Below are positions 8,189 through 17,052 of a stretch of 41,746 nucleotides of DNA, in pieces. The DNA lies in the NCBI GenBank assembly GCA_018648985.1, contig JABGOT010000145.1, positions 1-41,746 on the forward strand, read 5' to 3'. The DNA is from Candidatus Ruthturnera sp. Lineage in GTDB: Bacteria; Pseudomonadota; Gammaproteobacteria; PS1; Pseudothioglobaceae. A program made the position numbers and the translations under genes. Each line of letters begins with the position of its first letter. The first letter of the stretch is position 1. The notes under the pieces are model-generated. The model made no database searches. It was given only the letters and a program-made list of their open reading frames with translations, and was not told the DNA's origin.

Positions 8189-9143
8189 ATTGATTGTCAA
8201 TAAAATTTTGTGCGTAATCTAGTGCAGTGTGTAAGCTGCCCAGGCTAATGTTACCTGTGCCCGCTAAATCAAGCGCCGTACCATGGTCAACCGAAGTACG
8301 AATAAAGGGTAGGCCTAAGGTAATGTTAACAGCCTTTTTAAAGCCCAGTGTTTTAAGTACAGGCAGCCCTTGGTCGTGATACATGGCTAATACACAATCA
8401 ACACCTTTGAGTGCATCAGGGGTGAAAGCCGTATCTGCAGGCACACTGCCGCTTAAATTTAGCCCTTGATGGTTAAGTTGTTTAATTAAAGGGTTGATAA
8501 TTTCAATCTCTTCACTACCAAGATAACCATCTTCTCCAGCATGGGGGTTTAAGCCACAAACAACAATGCGAGGGCTTGCTATGCCATAGCCTTGAAAAGA
8601 GTTATGAATAATTCTAATGGTTTGTTCAAGCGAATCAGCCTGAATGTGCTGAGCCACTTTTGATAAAGGAATATGCGTGGTTGCTAAAGCCACTCGCAAA
8701 CCTTCAGTGGCCAATACCATGACTGTTTTAGGAGTGTCAGTCAAATTAGCCAAATATTCTGTATGGCCAGTAAAATCAATGCCTGATTGATTGATAATGC
8801 CCTTATGAACAGGGCCAGTAACCAAAGCATCGCAGTGCTTATCAAGACAATGCTGTGTGGCAACATCAAGCGTGTTTAAAACAAACTGCGCATTATCGAC
8901 ATTCAGGACACCGGCTTTGGTTTGGATGTTTGTTTTGACTGGGAAAACACAAATTTCACCCGGGTGTTGAGTACTGTTTTTCTCTTTGATTTTAATAGAT
9001 AAATTAAGTTTTTTTGCACGTGCTAACAACAGATCTGGATCGGTAAAAACCAATAGATTTTTACGAGTTTTTTTCTGTGCATAAATAACAGCCAAATCAG
9101 GGCCGATGCCGGCAGGTTCTCCAGGGGTGAAAGCGATTGACAT
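8181..9143 (-). CDS. pdxA: 4-hydroxythreonine-4-phosphate dehydrogenase
   Basis: PdxA oxidises 4-phosphohydroxy-L-threonine in the DXP-dependent pyridoxal phosphate pathway. The 320-residue product begins with the family signature TPGEPAGIGPDL. It carries metal-binding histidine segments TGHTEYLA and MYHDQGLPVLK, plus the C-terminal TSVDHGTALDLAG. It is the first gene of the pdxA-ksgA-apaG-apaH operon. In E. coli surA precedes pdxA; here surA is absent and an AT-rich spacer separates pdxA from a divergent efflux operon. Confidence 0.96.
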   Translation of the reverse strand: MSIAFTPGEPAGIGPDLAVIYAQKKTRKNLLVFTDPDLLLARAKKLNLSIKIKEKNSTQHPGEICVFPVKTNIQTKAGVLNVDNAQFVLNTLDVATQHCLDKHCDALVTGPVHKGIINQSGIDFTGHTEYLANLTDTPKTVMVLATEGLRVALATTHIPLSKVAQHIQADSLEQTIRIIHNSFQGYGIASPRIVVCGLNPHAGEDGYLGSEEIEIINPLIKQLNHQGLNLSGSVPADTAFTPDALKGVDCVLAMYHDQGLPVLKTLGFKKAVNITLGLPFIRTSVDHGTALDLAGTGNISLGSLHTALDYAQNFIDNQYA

Positions 9144-9158
9144 AAAGGTATAAAATTA

Positions 9159-9187
9159 TCTATATTAAAAGGTTAGAATATAATCAA
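9159..9187 (-). promoter_or_regulatory. Possible promoter of pdxA-ksgA-apaGH
   Basis: On the minus strand TTGATT (9182-9187) and TATAGA (9159-9164) are separated by 17 bases, an acceptable sigma70 arrangement just upstream of the pdxA ATG at 9143. The leader would be only about 9 bases, with no Shine-Dalgarno. The surrounding sequence is extremely AT-rich, so chance matches are likely. Confidence 0.35.
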
Positions 9188-9261
9188 GATTTTATATATA
9201 TTTATCAAGATAAAAAATATATAAAATATATTTAAAAACAACAACTTACAATGAAATTAAG

Positions 9262-9291
9262 TATTATTTAAATTATTTATTTAAAATAATA
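9262..9291. repeat. AT-only imperfect inverted repeat between divergent operons
   Basis: Within the 217-base divergent spacer (9144-9360) the arms TATTATTTAAA (9262-9272) and TTTAAAATAATA (9280-9291) are reverse complements except for a single extra A:T. All bases are A or T. It could be a regulator site for the efflux operon or simply a product of base composition. Confidence 0.4.
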
Positions 9292-9360
9292 TACACAGCA
9301 TATTTTAATCATATAAAATTCGATTTAAAGTTTATTTTCTTACTTAATAAAAGGTCAACT

Positions 9361-10509
9361 ATGAACTCACCGATTACCCCTTTAGTCACTTCAGTTTTAT
9401 TGGCGTTTTCTCTCCCTTCTCAATCCCAAATTTATAATCAAAATTCCGACAGCTTTGAGTCGGTTTACAACCTCCAATCTGTCAGCGGAATGTCTCTTGA
9501 TAAAAGGGCGCTTTTAGGTGGTGTGGTTGTTTCATCTGCACAGGTGAGTCTGTCTGCACAAGTTTCAGGTGATGTATTAAGTGTCAGCGGTAAAGAAGGT
9601 GACATGTTTAAGCGAGGTTCAACCCTGGTAACACTTGAGCAAGAATCTATCCAAGCACAAAGAGATTCGGCCTACGCAGATATCTCATCAGCCAATGAGG
9701 CACTTAGAAATGCTGGTGTTCAATATTCACAATCCATTGTATCTCCTAACTCTAATGGCATGTTTGGTGGTATTCCAGGTATGTTCTCAATGTTTACAGA
9801 TCCAATGTTAAAGATGAGTGGTCAAGGCAACCCTGAGTTTGATAAGTTTGCCAATAGAACCTCTCGTTACACAGGCTATCAACAAGCCAAAAACAAATTA
9901 AGACAAGCAGAGCTTAACCTTAAGCAAGTAGAAGAGCGCTTAAAAGATGCCAATGTGGTTGCACCTTTCGACGGTGTGATTGTAGTGAAAAACATCAATC
10001 AAGGCGATGTCGTGCAGCCGGGGCAAGTACTGATGAAGTTTGCCAACATTAAAGATCTTCAAGTAGAGGTCAATGTTCCTTCTCGCTTAGTTGCCAGCTT
10101 AAAGCTGGACAAAAAATACCGTATTAAGCTAGACATTGCTAATATTGTGGTTGATGCGACTTTATCACAAATCTACCCAATTGCTGACAACAACAAACAC
10201 AGTGTTAAAGTAAAGTTTGACTTACCGGAAAGCGTACCAGTGTTAGCGGGTGCTTATGCAGAGGTAGAGATTTTTGAAACAGATTCAGGTGTACTAACCC
10301 CAATTATTCCAGAAGTGGCGATTATGTGGCGCTCTAGCTTGCCGAGTGTTTTTGTTATTAATCCAAAAACAAGCAAAACCGAATTAAGATTTGTGCGTTT
10401 AGGTGAGCAGGTAGGTAAAAGTAAGAAAAGTGTTTTATCAGGCTTAAAGATTGGTGAAAAAATTGTTGCCAATCCTAATATCTTAATGGTTTCAGGAATG
10501 GATATCTAA
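9361..10509 (+). CDS. RND efflux periplasmic adaptor (membrane fusion protein)
   Basis: This protein would bridge the inner-membrane RND pump encoded next to it and an outer-membrane channel. The 382-residue product has a putative signal sequence (hydrophobic residues 5-22). The lipoyl/barrel-sandwich first half is QVSGDVLSVSGKEGDMFKRG. A long helical hairpin follows (roughly residues 90-195, including YQQAKNKLRQAELNLKQVEERL). The second lipoyl half is VVAPFDGVIVVKNINQGDVV. No lipobox cysteine is evident, so it is probably held by an N-terminal helix or is soluble. AAAGG lies 6 bases before the ATG. An insert rich in Gly, Met and Phe (about residues 127-155) interrupts the hairpin and is unusual. 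The substrate cannot be told from sequence. Confidence 0.9.
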   Translation: MNSPITPLVTSVLLAFSLPSQSQIYNQNSDSFESVYNLQSVSGMSLDKRALLGGVVVSSAQVSLSAQVSGDVLSVSGKEGDMFKRGSTLVTLEQESIQAQRDSAYADISSANEALRNAGVQYSQSIVSPNSNGMFGGIPGMFSMFTDPMLKMSGQGNPEFDKFANRTSRYTGYQQAKNKLRQAELNLKQVEERLKDANVVAPFDGVIVVKNINQGDVVQPGQVLMKFANIKDLQVEVNVPSRLVASLKLDKKYRIKLDIANIVVDATLSQIYPIADNNKHSVKVKFDLPESVPVLAGAYAEVEIFETDSGVLTPIIPEVAIMWRSSLPSVFVINPKTSKTELRFVRLGEQVGKSKKSVLSGLKIGEKIVANPNILMVSGMDI

Positions 10510-10519
10510 TAAAAAAATT

Positions 10520-13500
10520 ATGCCACATCATCATCACGACGATTTATCGAAAGACGAAAACATAACGCATGATTTAATTACTGAGGCCTATAAAGATCAC
10601 GAACTCGGTATTGCGGGTAAGCTAACCAAAGCCTTTATAACCTCACCGCTCTCAATCATTCTATTCTTCGCTATGTTAGGCGCAGGTATTATTGGTTTAA
10701 TCTCCACACCAAGACAAGAAGACCCGCAGATCTCGGTACCAATGATCGACCTCTTTGTTGAGTATCCTGGCGCCTCTTCTGACGAAGTTGCTAATATCGT
10801 AGTCAAGCCATTAGAGCGCTTAATGTCACATATTCTAGGTGTGAAGCATGTCTATTCAGTCAGTGACAAGAGCCAAGGTATTATCACAGTTGAGTTTGAT
10901 GTAGGTCAAGAGATGAACGCCTCTATTATCAAGGTGCGTGACAAAATGCTCGCCAACCTTGACTTTATGCCGCCAGGCGTTAGAAGCCCCTTAATCAAAC
11001 CTAAAGAGATTGACGACGTACCTATTATTAATTTAACGCTTTGGTCTAAGTCACTTGATGATGGCCAGCTACGTTCGTTAGGTTTAGAGTTGTTACAACA
11101 ACTTGAAAAGGTTAAAGACACCAACAATGGTTTTGTGGTTGGTGGCCGAAAAGAAATCTTCCATATCGATGCTTATCCCGGGCGTTTAGCTGGTTACGGC
11201 GTTTCAATTCAACAAATCGCAGGCACTGTCGGCTCGGCCAATGTCAGTGATCATACTGGTGATATTGAACTCAATGGCTATAAGATGGAGGTCTATTCAG
11301 GTGACTTCTTCAAAAAAGTTGAAGACATTGAAAACTTAGTAATTGCTGTTAATGACGGCAGGCCAGTTTATGTACGTGATGTAGCTGATGTCTACTACGC
11401 CCCAGAAGAAACAGACCATATGGTTAATTACTACACAGGTAAAGCCAATAAAACTGACGTAAAAGCTAGCGGTGAGCAAGCAGTCACGATCGCCATTGCA
11501 AAAAAATTCGGCACCAATGGTGTTGCAGTTGCAGAAAATATTTTAGCCAGAGTAGAGGAGCTTAAAGGCCGACTCATTCCAGACAATGTTGAGGTTAGCG
11601 TTACCAGGAACTACGGTAAATCTGCCAAAGATAAAGTCAATGCATTACTTAAAAAGCTCTTCATTGCCACAGGCGCAGTAACGTTACTGGTTTGGTTTGC
11701 ATTAGGCTGGCGTCCTGCGGTTGTGGTAACGCTAGTGATTCCAGTGGTTTTATTAATGACCATCTTCGCAGCTTGGATTTTTGGTATGACCATCGACCGA
11801 GTGAGTTTATTCGCACTGATTTTCTCGATTGGTATTTTGGTAGATGATGCCATTGTTGTGACTGAGAATATATACAGGCGCTGGCTAATAGATAATAAAA
11901 TTACCATTGGAACAGCGATTGACGCAGTAAGAGAAGTAGGCAACCCAACCATTCTAGCAACCTTTACCGTGGTCGCAGCATTGGTACCAATGGCAGCTGT
12001 TAGTGGCATGATGGGGCCTTACATGGCGCCAATTCCAGTCTTAGGTTCAGTGGCTATGATGATATCGCTATTTGCAGCTTTTGTCTTTACACCGTACTTT
12101 ATTATGAAGATTGTGCCACCACTCGGTGTGTTGCACAAAATGCATGAAAAAGAAGAAAAAGAAAGCAAAGTATTGTATGCATTCTTCCATTCTACAATTT
12201 CAAAATTATTTCATATCAAGGCTTACGGTTGGGGCTTTTTAATTACCTTGTTTGTCGCCTTCTTTATGTCAATGTCAATGTTCTACACAACCACAGTGCC
12301 AGTAAAAATGCTGCCATTGGATAATAAGTCAGAATTTGGTGTTGTCTTAGATATGGCAGATGGTACCGCATTGGCAGATACCGCTTCAGCGTTGCATAAA
12401 ATGGCACAAGTATTGCGCAATATGCCAGAAGTAGTTGCGATTCAATCTTACGCAGGTACCGCCAAACCATTTGATTTTAACGGTTTGGTTCGACACTACT
12501 ACCTTAGACAAAACTCATCAGAAGGCGAGCTACAAATTCAGCTAGCTGAAAAAGCAGATCGTAAGCGCTCTAGTCATGAAATTGCATTGGAAGCAAGACA
12601 AATGATCAAGCAAATTGCTGCTGACGCAGGCGCTAACTACGCCGTAGTAGAGATGCCACCAGGCCCACCAGTGTTGCGCCCTGTGGTTGCAGAGGTGTAT
12701 GGCCCAGACAAGGAGACTCGTCGTAAACTAGCCAATGACCTAACTCAGATGTTTAAAGAGTCAGGCACAATGACCGATGTTGATAACTTGATGCGTGACG
12801 AATACCCAGTTATTAATTTCCAAGTAGATACTGAAAAAGCCTCTCGTTTTGGTGTGAGTGTACAAACCATTAAAGAGACGTTAGCAATGGCCATGAGTAG
12901 CTTTAACGTTACCACTATTCGTCTTAAGAACGCATTAGAGCCTTCACGTGTTTGCTTAAAAGTACCATTGTCTAAGCGTTCACAATTGTCATACTTAACA
13001 CAACTGCCAGTCCCTTCTCAGCAGGGTGGTATGATTCCTATTTCTGAGTTGGGCTCGTTTATTTACAAAAAACAAGACGATCTAATCTTCCATAAAGATC
13101 TGGCTGATGTTGAATATGTTTTAGGTGAGCCTATTGGTCGCTTAAGTGCGCCAATTTACGCTATGTTTGGCGTGGATGATTTACTACTTAGATATCAAAC
13201 AGTAGATGGTAAAGAATTACAAGGCGAGTACTTAGGTCCGCCTAAAGATCAAACCGTACCAGGTTTTGAGTGGGCTGGTGAGTGGACAGTAACTTACGAA
13301 ACTTTCCGCGACATGGGTACTGCATTTGGTGTGGCGCTAGTGGTTATTTACATGCTAGTGGTATGGCAGTTTGGTAACTTTATTATCCCTGCGGTAATTA
13401 TGGCGCCAATTCCATTGACGCTCTTAGGTGTTGTACCAGGACACTGGCTATTAGGCGCTGAATTTACAGCCACCTCAATGATTGGCTGGATTGCATTGGC

Positions 13501-14023
13501 CGGTATTATTGTGCGAAACTCCATTCTTTTGGTGGACTTTACCGTGCAAGAATATGCCAAAGGCATGCCATTCTTTGATGCTGTCATTAGCTCTTGCGCA
13601 TCACGTACAAGACCAATTTTGATTACTGCTTTTGCATTGGTAGGCGGCGCAAGCGTTATCTTAACAGACCCTATTTTCCAAGGCATGGCGATTTCATTAT
13701 TGTTCGGTGTGTTGATCTCAACTGTACTAACACTGATTGTAATACCTTTAGGTACGCTATCAGCAGGTGAGGCTTCTTGTCGCAATATTGCAGTTAGTAT
13801 GGGGTTATTGCCAGGTGATGCTGATGCTGATGCAAAATACAATGTAGAAAAAGCAGAGAAGCCTAAAAAGGAAAAATCTGAAAAATCAAGCAAAGATCCA
13901 AAAGAATGGATTAAAGCAGCACTAGGTAAAAAGAAGAAAGCTGACGATGCTGAAAAAGAAACTTCTGAAGAAAAAATAGACACCAACGGTCTACTTAAAA
14001 AAGAAGACAAAAATGATGTTTAG
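10520..14023 (+). CDS. AcrB-type RND efflux transporter
   Basis: This is a proton-driven inner-membrane exporter of the RND superfamily. At 1167 residues it is longer than AcrB (about 1050). The first membrane helix is near residue 45, and a large periplasmic porter domain follows (VEYPGASSDEVANIVVKPLE). The proton-relay aspartates D442-D443 are in SIGILVDDAIVVTEN. A second porter domain and helices 7-12 complete it. In helix 10 the position of AcrB's essential lysine is arginine (R999 in GIIVRNSILLVDF). The extreme N-terminus has a run of four histidines (MPHHHHDD). After the last helix there is a roughly 95-residue tail rich in K, E, D and S, cytoplasmic by topology. It follows the adaptor by 10 bases. 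No TolC-like gene is nearby. Substrate unknown. Confidence 0.93.
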   Translation: MPHHHHDDLSKDENITHDLITEAYKDHELGIAGKLTKAFITSPLSIILFFAMLGAGIIGLISTPRQEDPQISVPMIDLFVEYPGASSDEVANIVVKPLERLMSHILGVKHVYSVSDKSQGIITVEFDVGQEMNASIIKVRDKMLANLDFMPPGVRSPLIKPKEIDDVPIINLTLWSKSLDDGQLRSLGLELLQQLEKVKDTNNGFVVGGRKEIFHIDAYPGRLAGYGVSIQQIAGTVGSANVSDHTGDIELNGYKMEVYSGDFFKKVEDIENLVIAVNDGRPVYVRDVADVYYAPEETDHMVNYYTGKANKTDVKASGEQAVTIAIAKKFGTNGVAVAENILARVEELKGRLIPDNVEVSVTRNYGKSAKDKVNALLKKLFIATGAVTLLVWFALGWRPAVVVTLVIPVVLLMTIFAAWIFGMTIDRVSLFALIFSIGILVDDAIVVTENIYRRWLIDNKITIGTAIDAVREVGNPTILATFTVVAALVPMAAVSGMMGPYMAPIPVLGSVAMMISLFAAFVFTPYFIMKIVPPLGVLHKMHEKEEKESKVLYAFFHSTISKLFHIKAYGWGFLITLFVAFFMSMSMFYTTTVPVKMLPLDNKSEFGVVLDMADGTALADTASALHKMAQVLRNMPEVVAIQSYAGTAKPFDFNGLVRHYYLRQNSSEGELQIQLAEKADRKRSSHEIALEARQMIKQIAADAGANYAVVEMPPGPPVLRPVVAEVYGPDKETRRKLANDLTQMFKESGTMTDVDNLMRDEYPVINFQVDTEKASRFGVSVQTIKETLAMAMSSFNVTTIRLKNALEPSRVCLKVPLSKRSQLSYLTQLPVPSQQGGMIPISELGSFIYKKQDDLIFHKDLADVEYVLGEPIGRLSAPIYAMFGVDDLLLRYQTVDGKELQGEYLGPPKDQTVPGFEWAGEWTVTYETFRDMGTAFGVALVVIYMLVVWQFGNFIIPAVIMAPIPLTLLGVVPGHWLLGAEFTATSMIGWIALAGIIVRNSILLVDFTVQEYAKGMPFFDAVISSCASRTRPILITAFALVGGASVILTDPIFQGMAISLLFGVLISTVLTLIVIPLGTLSAGEASCRNIAVSMGLLPGDADADAKYNVEKAEKPKKEKSEKSSKDPKEWIKAALGKKKKADDAEKETSEEKIDTNGLLKKEDKNDV

Positions 14024-14043
14024 TATTGATTAACAGTAACAAT

Positions 14044-14076
14044 AAAAAATGGCTTCAATTTGAAGCCATTTTTTTT
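14044..14076. terminator. Bidirectional rho-independent terminator
   Basis: This is a perfect inverted repeat: A-tract, ATGGCTTC, loop AATTT, GAAGCCAT, T-tract. The 13-bp stem is flanked by A6 on the left and T8 on the right. It lies 20 bases after the RND gene (plus) and 25 bases after lipA (minus), so it can end transcripts from both sides. Confidence 0.93.
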
Positions 14077-14101
14077 CGTCTAATTAAAAGTGATTAAAGC
14101 A

Positions 14102-15049
14102 TTAACCGATTGATTCGCCAGCTGCTTGTAAATCAGCATGATACGATGAGCGCACCATTGGCCCACTGGCCACTTGTGAAAAACCCATTTCAGTCGCCAA
14201 TACCTTATAACGATCAAACTGCTCAGGTGTAATGTATTTCTCAACAGCCAAGTGATGCTTACTTGGCTGCAAGTACTGGCCCAATGTAAGCATATCAACA
14301 TCATGCGCTCTAAGATCAGACAGTACATCTAATACCTGTTGCTCACTTTCACCAACACCCAGCATTAAGCCTGACTTGGTTGTCACATCTGGGTGCTGTT
14401 GTTTGAATGACTGCAATAGCTTTAATGAATACTCATAACTCGCCCCTGGTCGTACTTGAGGATACAAGCTTGGTACAGTTTCAAGATTATGATTAAACAC
14501 GTCAGGCGGGCAGGTTTCGAATATCTCTAAGGCTTTTTCTACTCGCCCTCTAAAATCAGGGGTGAGTATTTCAATTTTAACCTGCGGTGTGGTTTGCCTA
14601 ATTTGATCAATACATTGTTTGAAATGATCGGCACCGCCATCACGTAAATCATCACGATCCACTGAAGTAATTACCACATATTTAAGCGTCATTTTTTCAA
14701 TCGTTTCGGCCAAATGTTTTGGCTCGTCTGCGTCAAGTGGCTTAGGTTTGCCATGCGCCACATCGCAAAATGGGCAGCGGCGTGTACAAATCTGCCCCAT
14801 AATCATAAAGGTAGCTGTACCGTGATTAAAGCATTCACCTAGATTAGGGCATTGCGCTTCTTCACAAACGGTAAACAGTTTTTGATCACGCAAGGTCTTT
14901 TTAAGCTTATCTACTTTAGATCCGGCAGGGTGTTTGATACGAATCCAGCTTGGCTTTCTAAGCGGAGCACGTGTAGCATCCGGCTTAATTTTTAAGCGTG
15001 CTGTTTTTGATTCGCCTTTAAGGGCTTTAATTTCAATGTCTTGTAACAT
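14102..15049 (-). CDS. lipA: Lipoyl synthase (radical SAM)
   Basis: LipA inserts two sulfurs into protein-bound octanoate to make the lipoyl cofactor of 2-oxoacid dehydrogenases and glycine cleavage. Both iron-sulfur cluster motifs are intact. The auxiliary cluster cysteines are C62, C67 and C73 (VCEEAQCPNLGEC). The radical-SAM cluster cysteines are C88, C92 and C95 (CTRRCPFC). At 315 residues it has the usual length. Its start lies within the last 17 bases of lipB, implying translational coupling. The operon ybeD-lipB-lipA matches enterobacterial gene order. Confidence 0.98.
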   Translation of the reverse strand: MLQDIEIKALKGESKTARLKIKPDATRAPLRKPSWIRIKHPAGSKVDKLKKTLRDQKLFTVCEEAQCPNLGECFNHGTATFMIMGQICTRRCPFCDVAHGKPKPLDADEPKHLAETIEKMTLKYVVITSVDRDDLRDGGADHFKQCIDQIRQTTPQVKIEILTPDFRGRVEKALEIFETCPPDVFNHNLETVPSLYPQVRPGASYEYSLKLLQSFKQQHPDVTTKSGLMLGVGESEQQVLDVLSDLRAHDVDMLTLGQYLQPSKHHLAVEKYITPEQFDRYKVLATEMGFSQVASGPMVRSSYHADLQAAGESIG

Positions 15050-15638
15050 GACCGCTTAAGATTTGTGTGAGTTCATTGCCAATACTGTCTAAGTTGATAT
15101 TATCCGTTAAATCACTCAGCTGTGTTACTTTCAACCCTTGATATCCACAAGGGTTTATTTGAGAGAAGGCAGACAAGTCCATATTCACGTTTAAACTGAG
15201 CCCATGATAAGTTCTGCCATTTTTTACTTTTAAACCAAGAGCGGCAATTTTGGCGTCATCTACATACACACCAGGTGCACCACCTTGCAGATGTGATTTA
15301 ATTTGATACTTGGCAAGTAAATCAATAATTGATTGCTCAATAATCGACACCATTTTCTTCACCCCGATACCCAAGCGCTTAAGATCAATCAAACAGTAAA
15401 CAATCAACTGCCCGGGGGCGTGGTAAGTAATCTGCCCACCACGATCAGTATTAATCACAGGGATTTCACTATTTTCTAACAAGTGCTCAGCTTTACCAGA
15501 AATGCCTTGGGTAAAAACACTTGGATGTTCACAAATCCAAAGTTCATCTTCGGTATTGGTATCACGCGCTTGGGTGAAACCTTTCATATCACCCCAAGTT
15601 TTGGCGTAATCCTGCAGACCTAGATTAACAACTTTCAT
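15033..15638 (-). CDS. lipB: Octanoyl-[ACP]:protein N-octanoyltransferase
   Basis: LipB moves octanoate from acyl carrier protein to lipoyl domains, giving LipA its substrate. The 201-residue product has DRGGQITYHAPGQLIVY, the catalytic lysine K130 (DAKIAALGLKV) and the catalytic cysteine C164 (INPCGYQGL), both as in E. coli LipB. It follows the DUF493 gene by six bases and overlaps lipA by 17. Confidence 0.97.
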   Translation of the reverse strand: MKVVNLGLQDYAKTWGDMKGFTQARDTNTEDELWICEHPSVFTQGISGKAEHLLENSEIPVINTDRGGQITYHAPGQLIVYCLIDLKRLGIGVKKMVSIIEQSIIDLLAKYQIKSHLQGGAPGVYVDDAKIAALGLKVKNGRTYHGLSLNVNMDLSAFSQINPCGYQGLKVTQLSDLTDNINLDSIGNELTQILSGHVTRH

Positions 15639-15644
15639 GGATAA

Positions 15645-15929
15645 CTACAGAATGTAAGCAACCAAAGGATTGTCTTGTAATTCTTGATTAATCGAATCAA
15701 GCTGCACTCTACTGGTGGCGATAATTCTAACCGTGTAAGAAATATAAGCACCTTTCGAGCTTTTCCTGCTGGTGATTTGATTAGGGTGTATCTCACCGGC
15801 ATGGCGCTCAATAATCGCGCACATCTCAGTATTTAACTCAACACAATCCTTACCCATGATTTTTATTGGGTAATCACAAGGGAAGTTAAATAAATCGTCT
15901 GAACTTGGTTCGGTAGTAGGCTTAGTCAT
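15645..15929 (-). CDS. ybeD: DUF493 family protein (YbeD-like)
   Basis: This is a 94-residue ferredoxin-fold (ACT-like) protein of the DUF493 family. Its role is unknown but it is regularly found before lipB. It matches E. coli YbeD in FPCDYPIKIMGKDC, the SSKGAYISYTVRI strand and the C-terminal LQDNPLVAYIL. It opens the lipoate operon. An unusual residue-rich N-terminus (TKPTTEPSSDD) extends beyond the E. coli protein. Confidence 0.92.
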   Translation of the reverse strand: MTKPTTEPSSDDLFNFPCDYPIKIMGKDCVELNTEMCAIIERHAGEIHPNQITSRKSSKGAYISYTVRIIATSRVQLDSINQELQDNPLVAYIL

Positions 15930-15957
15930 ATTGGGTAATTTTATCGTCTATTACGGT

Positions 15958-15985
15958 AGAATAGGGTCACTTTTATATTTTTCAA
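15958..15985 (-). promoter_or_regulatory. Likely promoter of ybeD-lipB-lipA
   Basis: On the minus strand TTGAAA (15980-15985), a 16-base spacer and TATTCT (15958-15963) form a good sigma70-like promoter. It gives a leader of about 20 bases to the ATG at 15929. The 74-base spacer is shared with the divergent MoxR operon, whose own promoter I could not assign with confidence. Confidence 0.5.
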
Positions 15986-16003
15986 GCTAAAAGGATACCT
16001 TTA

Positions 16004-17044
16004 ATGCGTCCAGAACAAGTCAGCAAAATCCTCACTCAAGAATTCGAATCTGTTATTCACGGCCACCACACGCCAGTAATGCTTTGGGGTGCGCCAGGTA
16101 TTGGTAAGTCACAAATCATCTCACAAGTGGCTGTTGACCACAACGTACCAATGATTGATATTCGTCTTTCACAGATGGAGCCAAGTGATTTACGTGGCAT
16201 CCCCTTTAAAAACGGTGAACAAGTTGATTGGGCGGTCCCATCATTATTACCTGATGCATCTCGCCATGGTGAGCAGGGCATCTTATTTTTAGATGAGATT
16301 ACTTCAGCACCACCAACAGTTTCCGCAGCAGCATACCAGTTAATTCTAGACCGTCGTTTGGGTGATTATATTGTGCCAGATGGTTGGGTCATTTTTGCTG
16401 CGGGTAACCGCCAAGGCGACCGCGGTGTTACTTACTCGATGCCAGCACCGTTGGCCAATCGTTTTTCTCATTATGAGCTTGATGTCAACCTTGATGATTG
16501 GGCAGCTTGGGCTTATAAAAACAACATTGATGAGCGCATTATTGGTTTCTTACGTTACCGTCCAGAGCATTTGTTTGAGTTTGATCCTGCGCACAATCCG
16601 GTGGCTTTTCCATCACCAAGAACTTGGGAATTCACCCATCGTGCCTTACAAAAATTTGATGACAATCTCAACCTATTTAGACAAGCCGCCAGCGCTTGTG
16701 TCGGCGAAGTTGCCGGTGTTGAGGTTGCTACTTTTATTGAACACCTTGAGGATTTACCAGATCTTGATGCCATCGTTAATGGTGAGTCGGTCTCTATTCC
16801 CGATGCTATTGACCTTCAATACGCCATTTGTTCGGCGCTTGTGGGTAGGGCAATTAGCGTTAAAGACAAAGATAATGCAAAACAAGTTTGGGGCAATATT
16901 CTTAATTTTGCACGCGACTTTCCACAAAAAGAACTCGGCGTTATGCTGGTGTCAGACATGCAGCGTGCAATCGGTGAAGAAATTTTCAGCATTCCTGAGT
17001 TTGCCGATTGGGCCAGCAAAATCGCTGATACGATGTTTGATTAG
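16004..17044 (+). CDS. MoxR-type AAA+ ATPase, partner of adjacent VWA protein
   Basis: This is an AAA+ ATPase of the MoxR branch; such ATPases act as chaperone-like remodellers together with VWA-domain proteins. Walker A is GAPGIGKS (residues 29-36) and Walker B ILFLDE (93-98). A sensor-1-like AAGNRQGD and an arginine-finger-like PAPLANRFSHYEL follow. The 346-residue length includes a C-terminal helical domain. AAAGGA lies upstream at proper spacing for the ATG. The gene is eight bases ahead of the DUF2201/VWA-like gene, the typical pairing. It is not close to the second MoxR at 21704, which has a different Walker A (VPGLAKT), so the two are separate subfamilies. Target unknown. Confidence 0.9.
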   Translation: MRPEQVSKILTQEFESVIHGHHTPVMLWGAPGIGKSQIISQVAVDHNVPMIDIRLSQMEPSDLRGIPFKNGEQVDWAVPSLLPDASRHGEQGILFLDEITSAPPTVSAAAYQLILDRRLGDYIVPDGWVIFAAGNRQGDRGVTYSMPAPLANRFSHYELDVNLDDWAAWAYKNNIDERIIGFLRYRPEHLFEFDPAHNPVAFPSPRTWEFTHRALQKFDDNLNLFRQAASACVGEVAGVEVATFIEHLEDLPDLDAIVNGESVSIPDAIDLQYAICSALVGRAISVKDKDNAKQVWGNILNFARDFPQKELGVMLVSDMQRAIGEEIFSIPEFADWASKIADTMFD

Positions 17045-17052
17045 GATTAACT

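Noticed and set aside
13348..14010. 220-residue open frame on the minus strand inside the RND gene
   Set aside because: It lies antisense to well-conserved transporter sequence, has a biased S/A/I/T composition typical of shadow frames, and matches no family.
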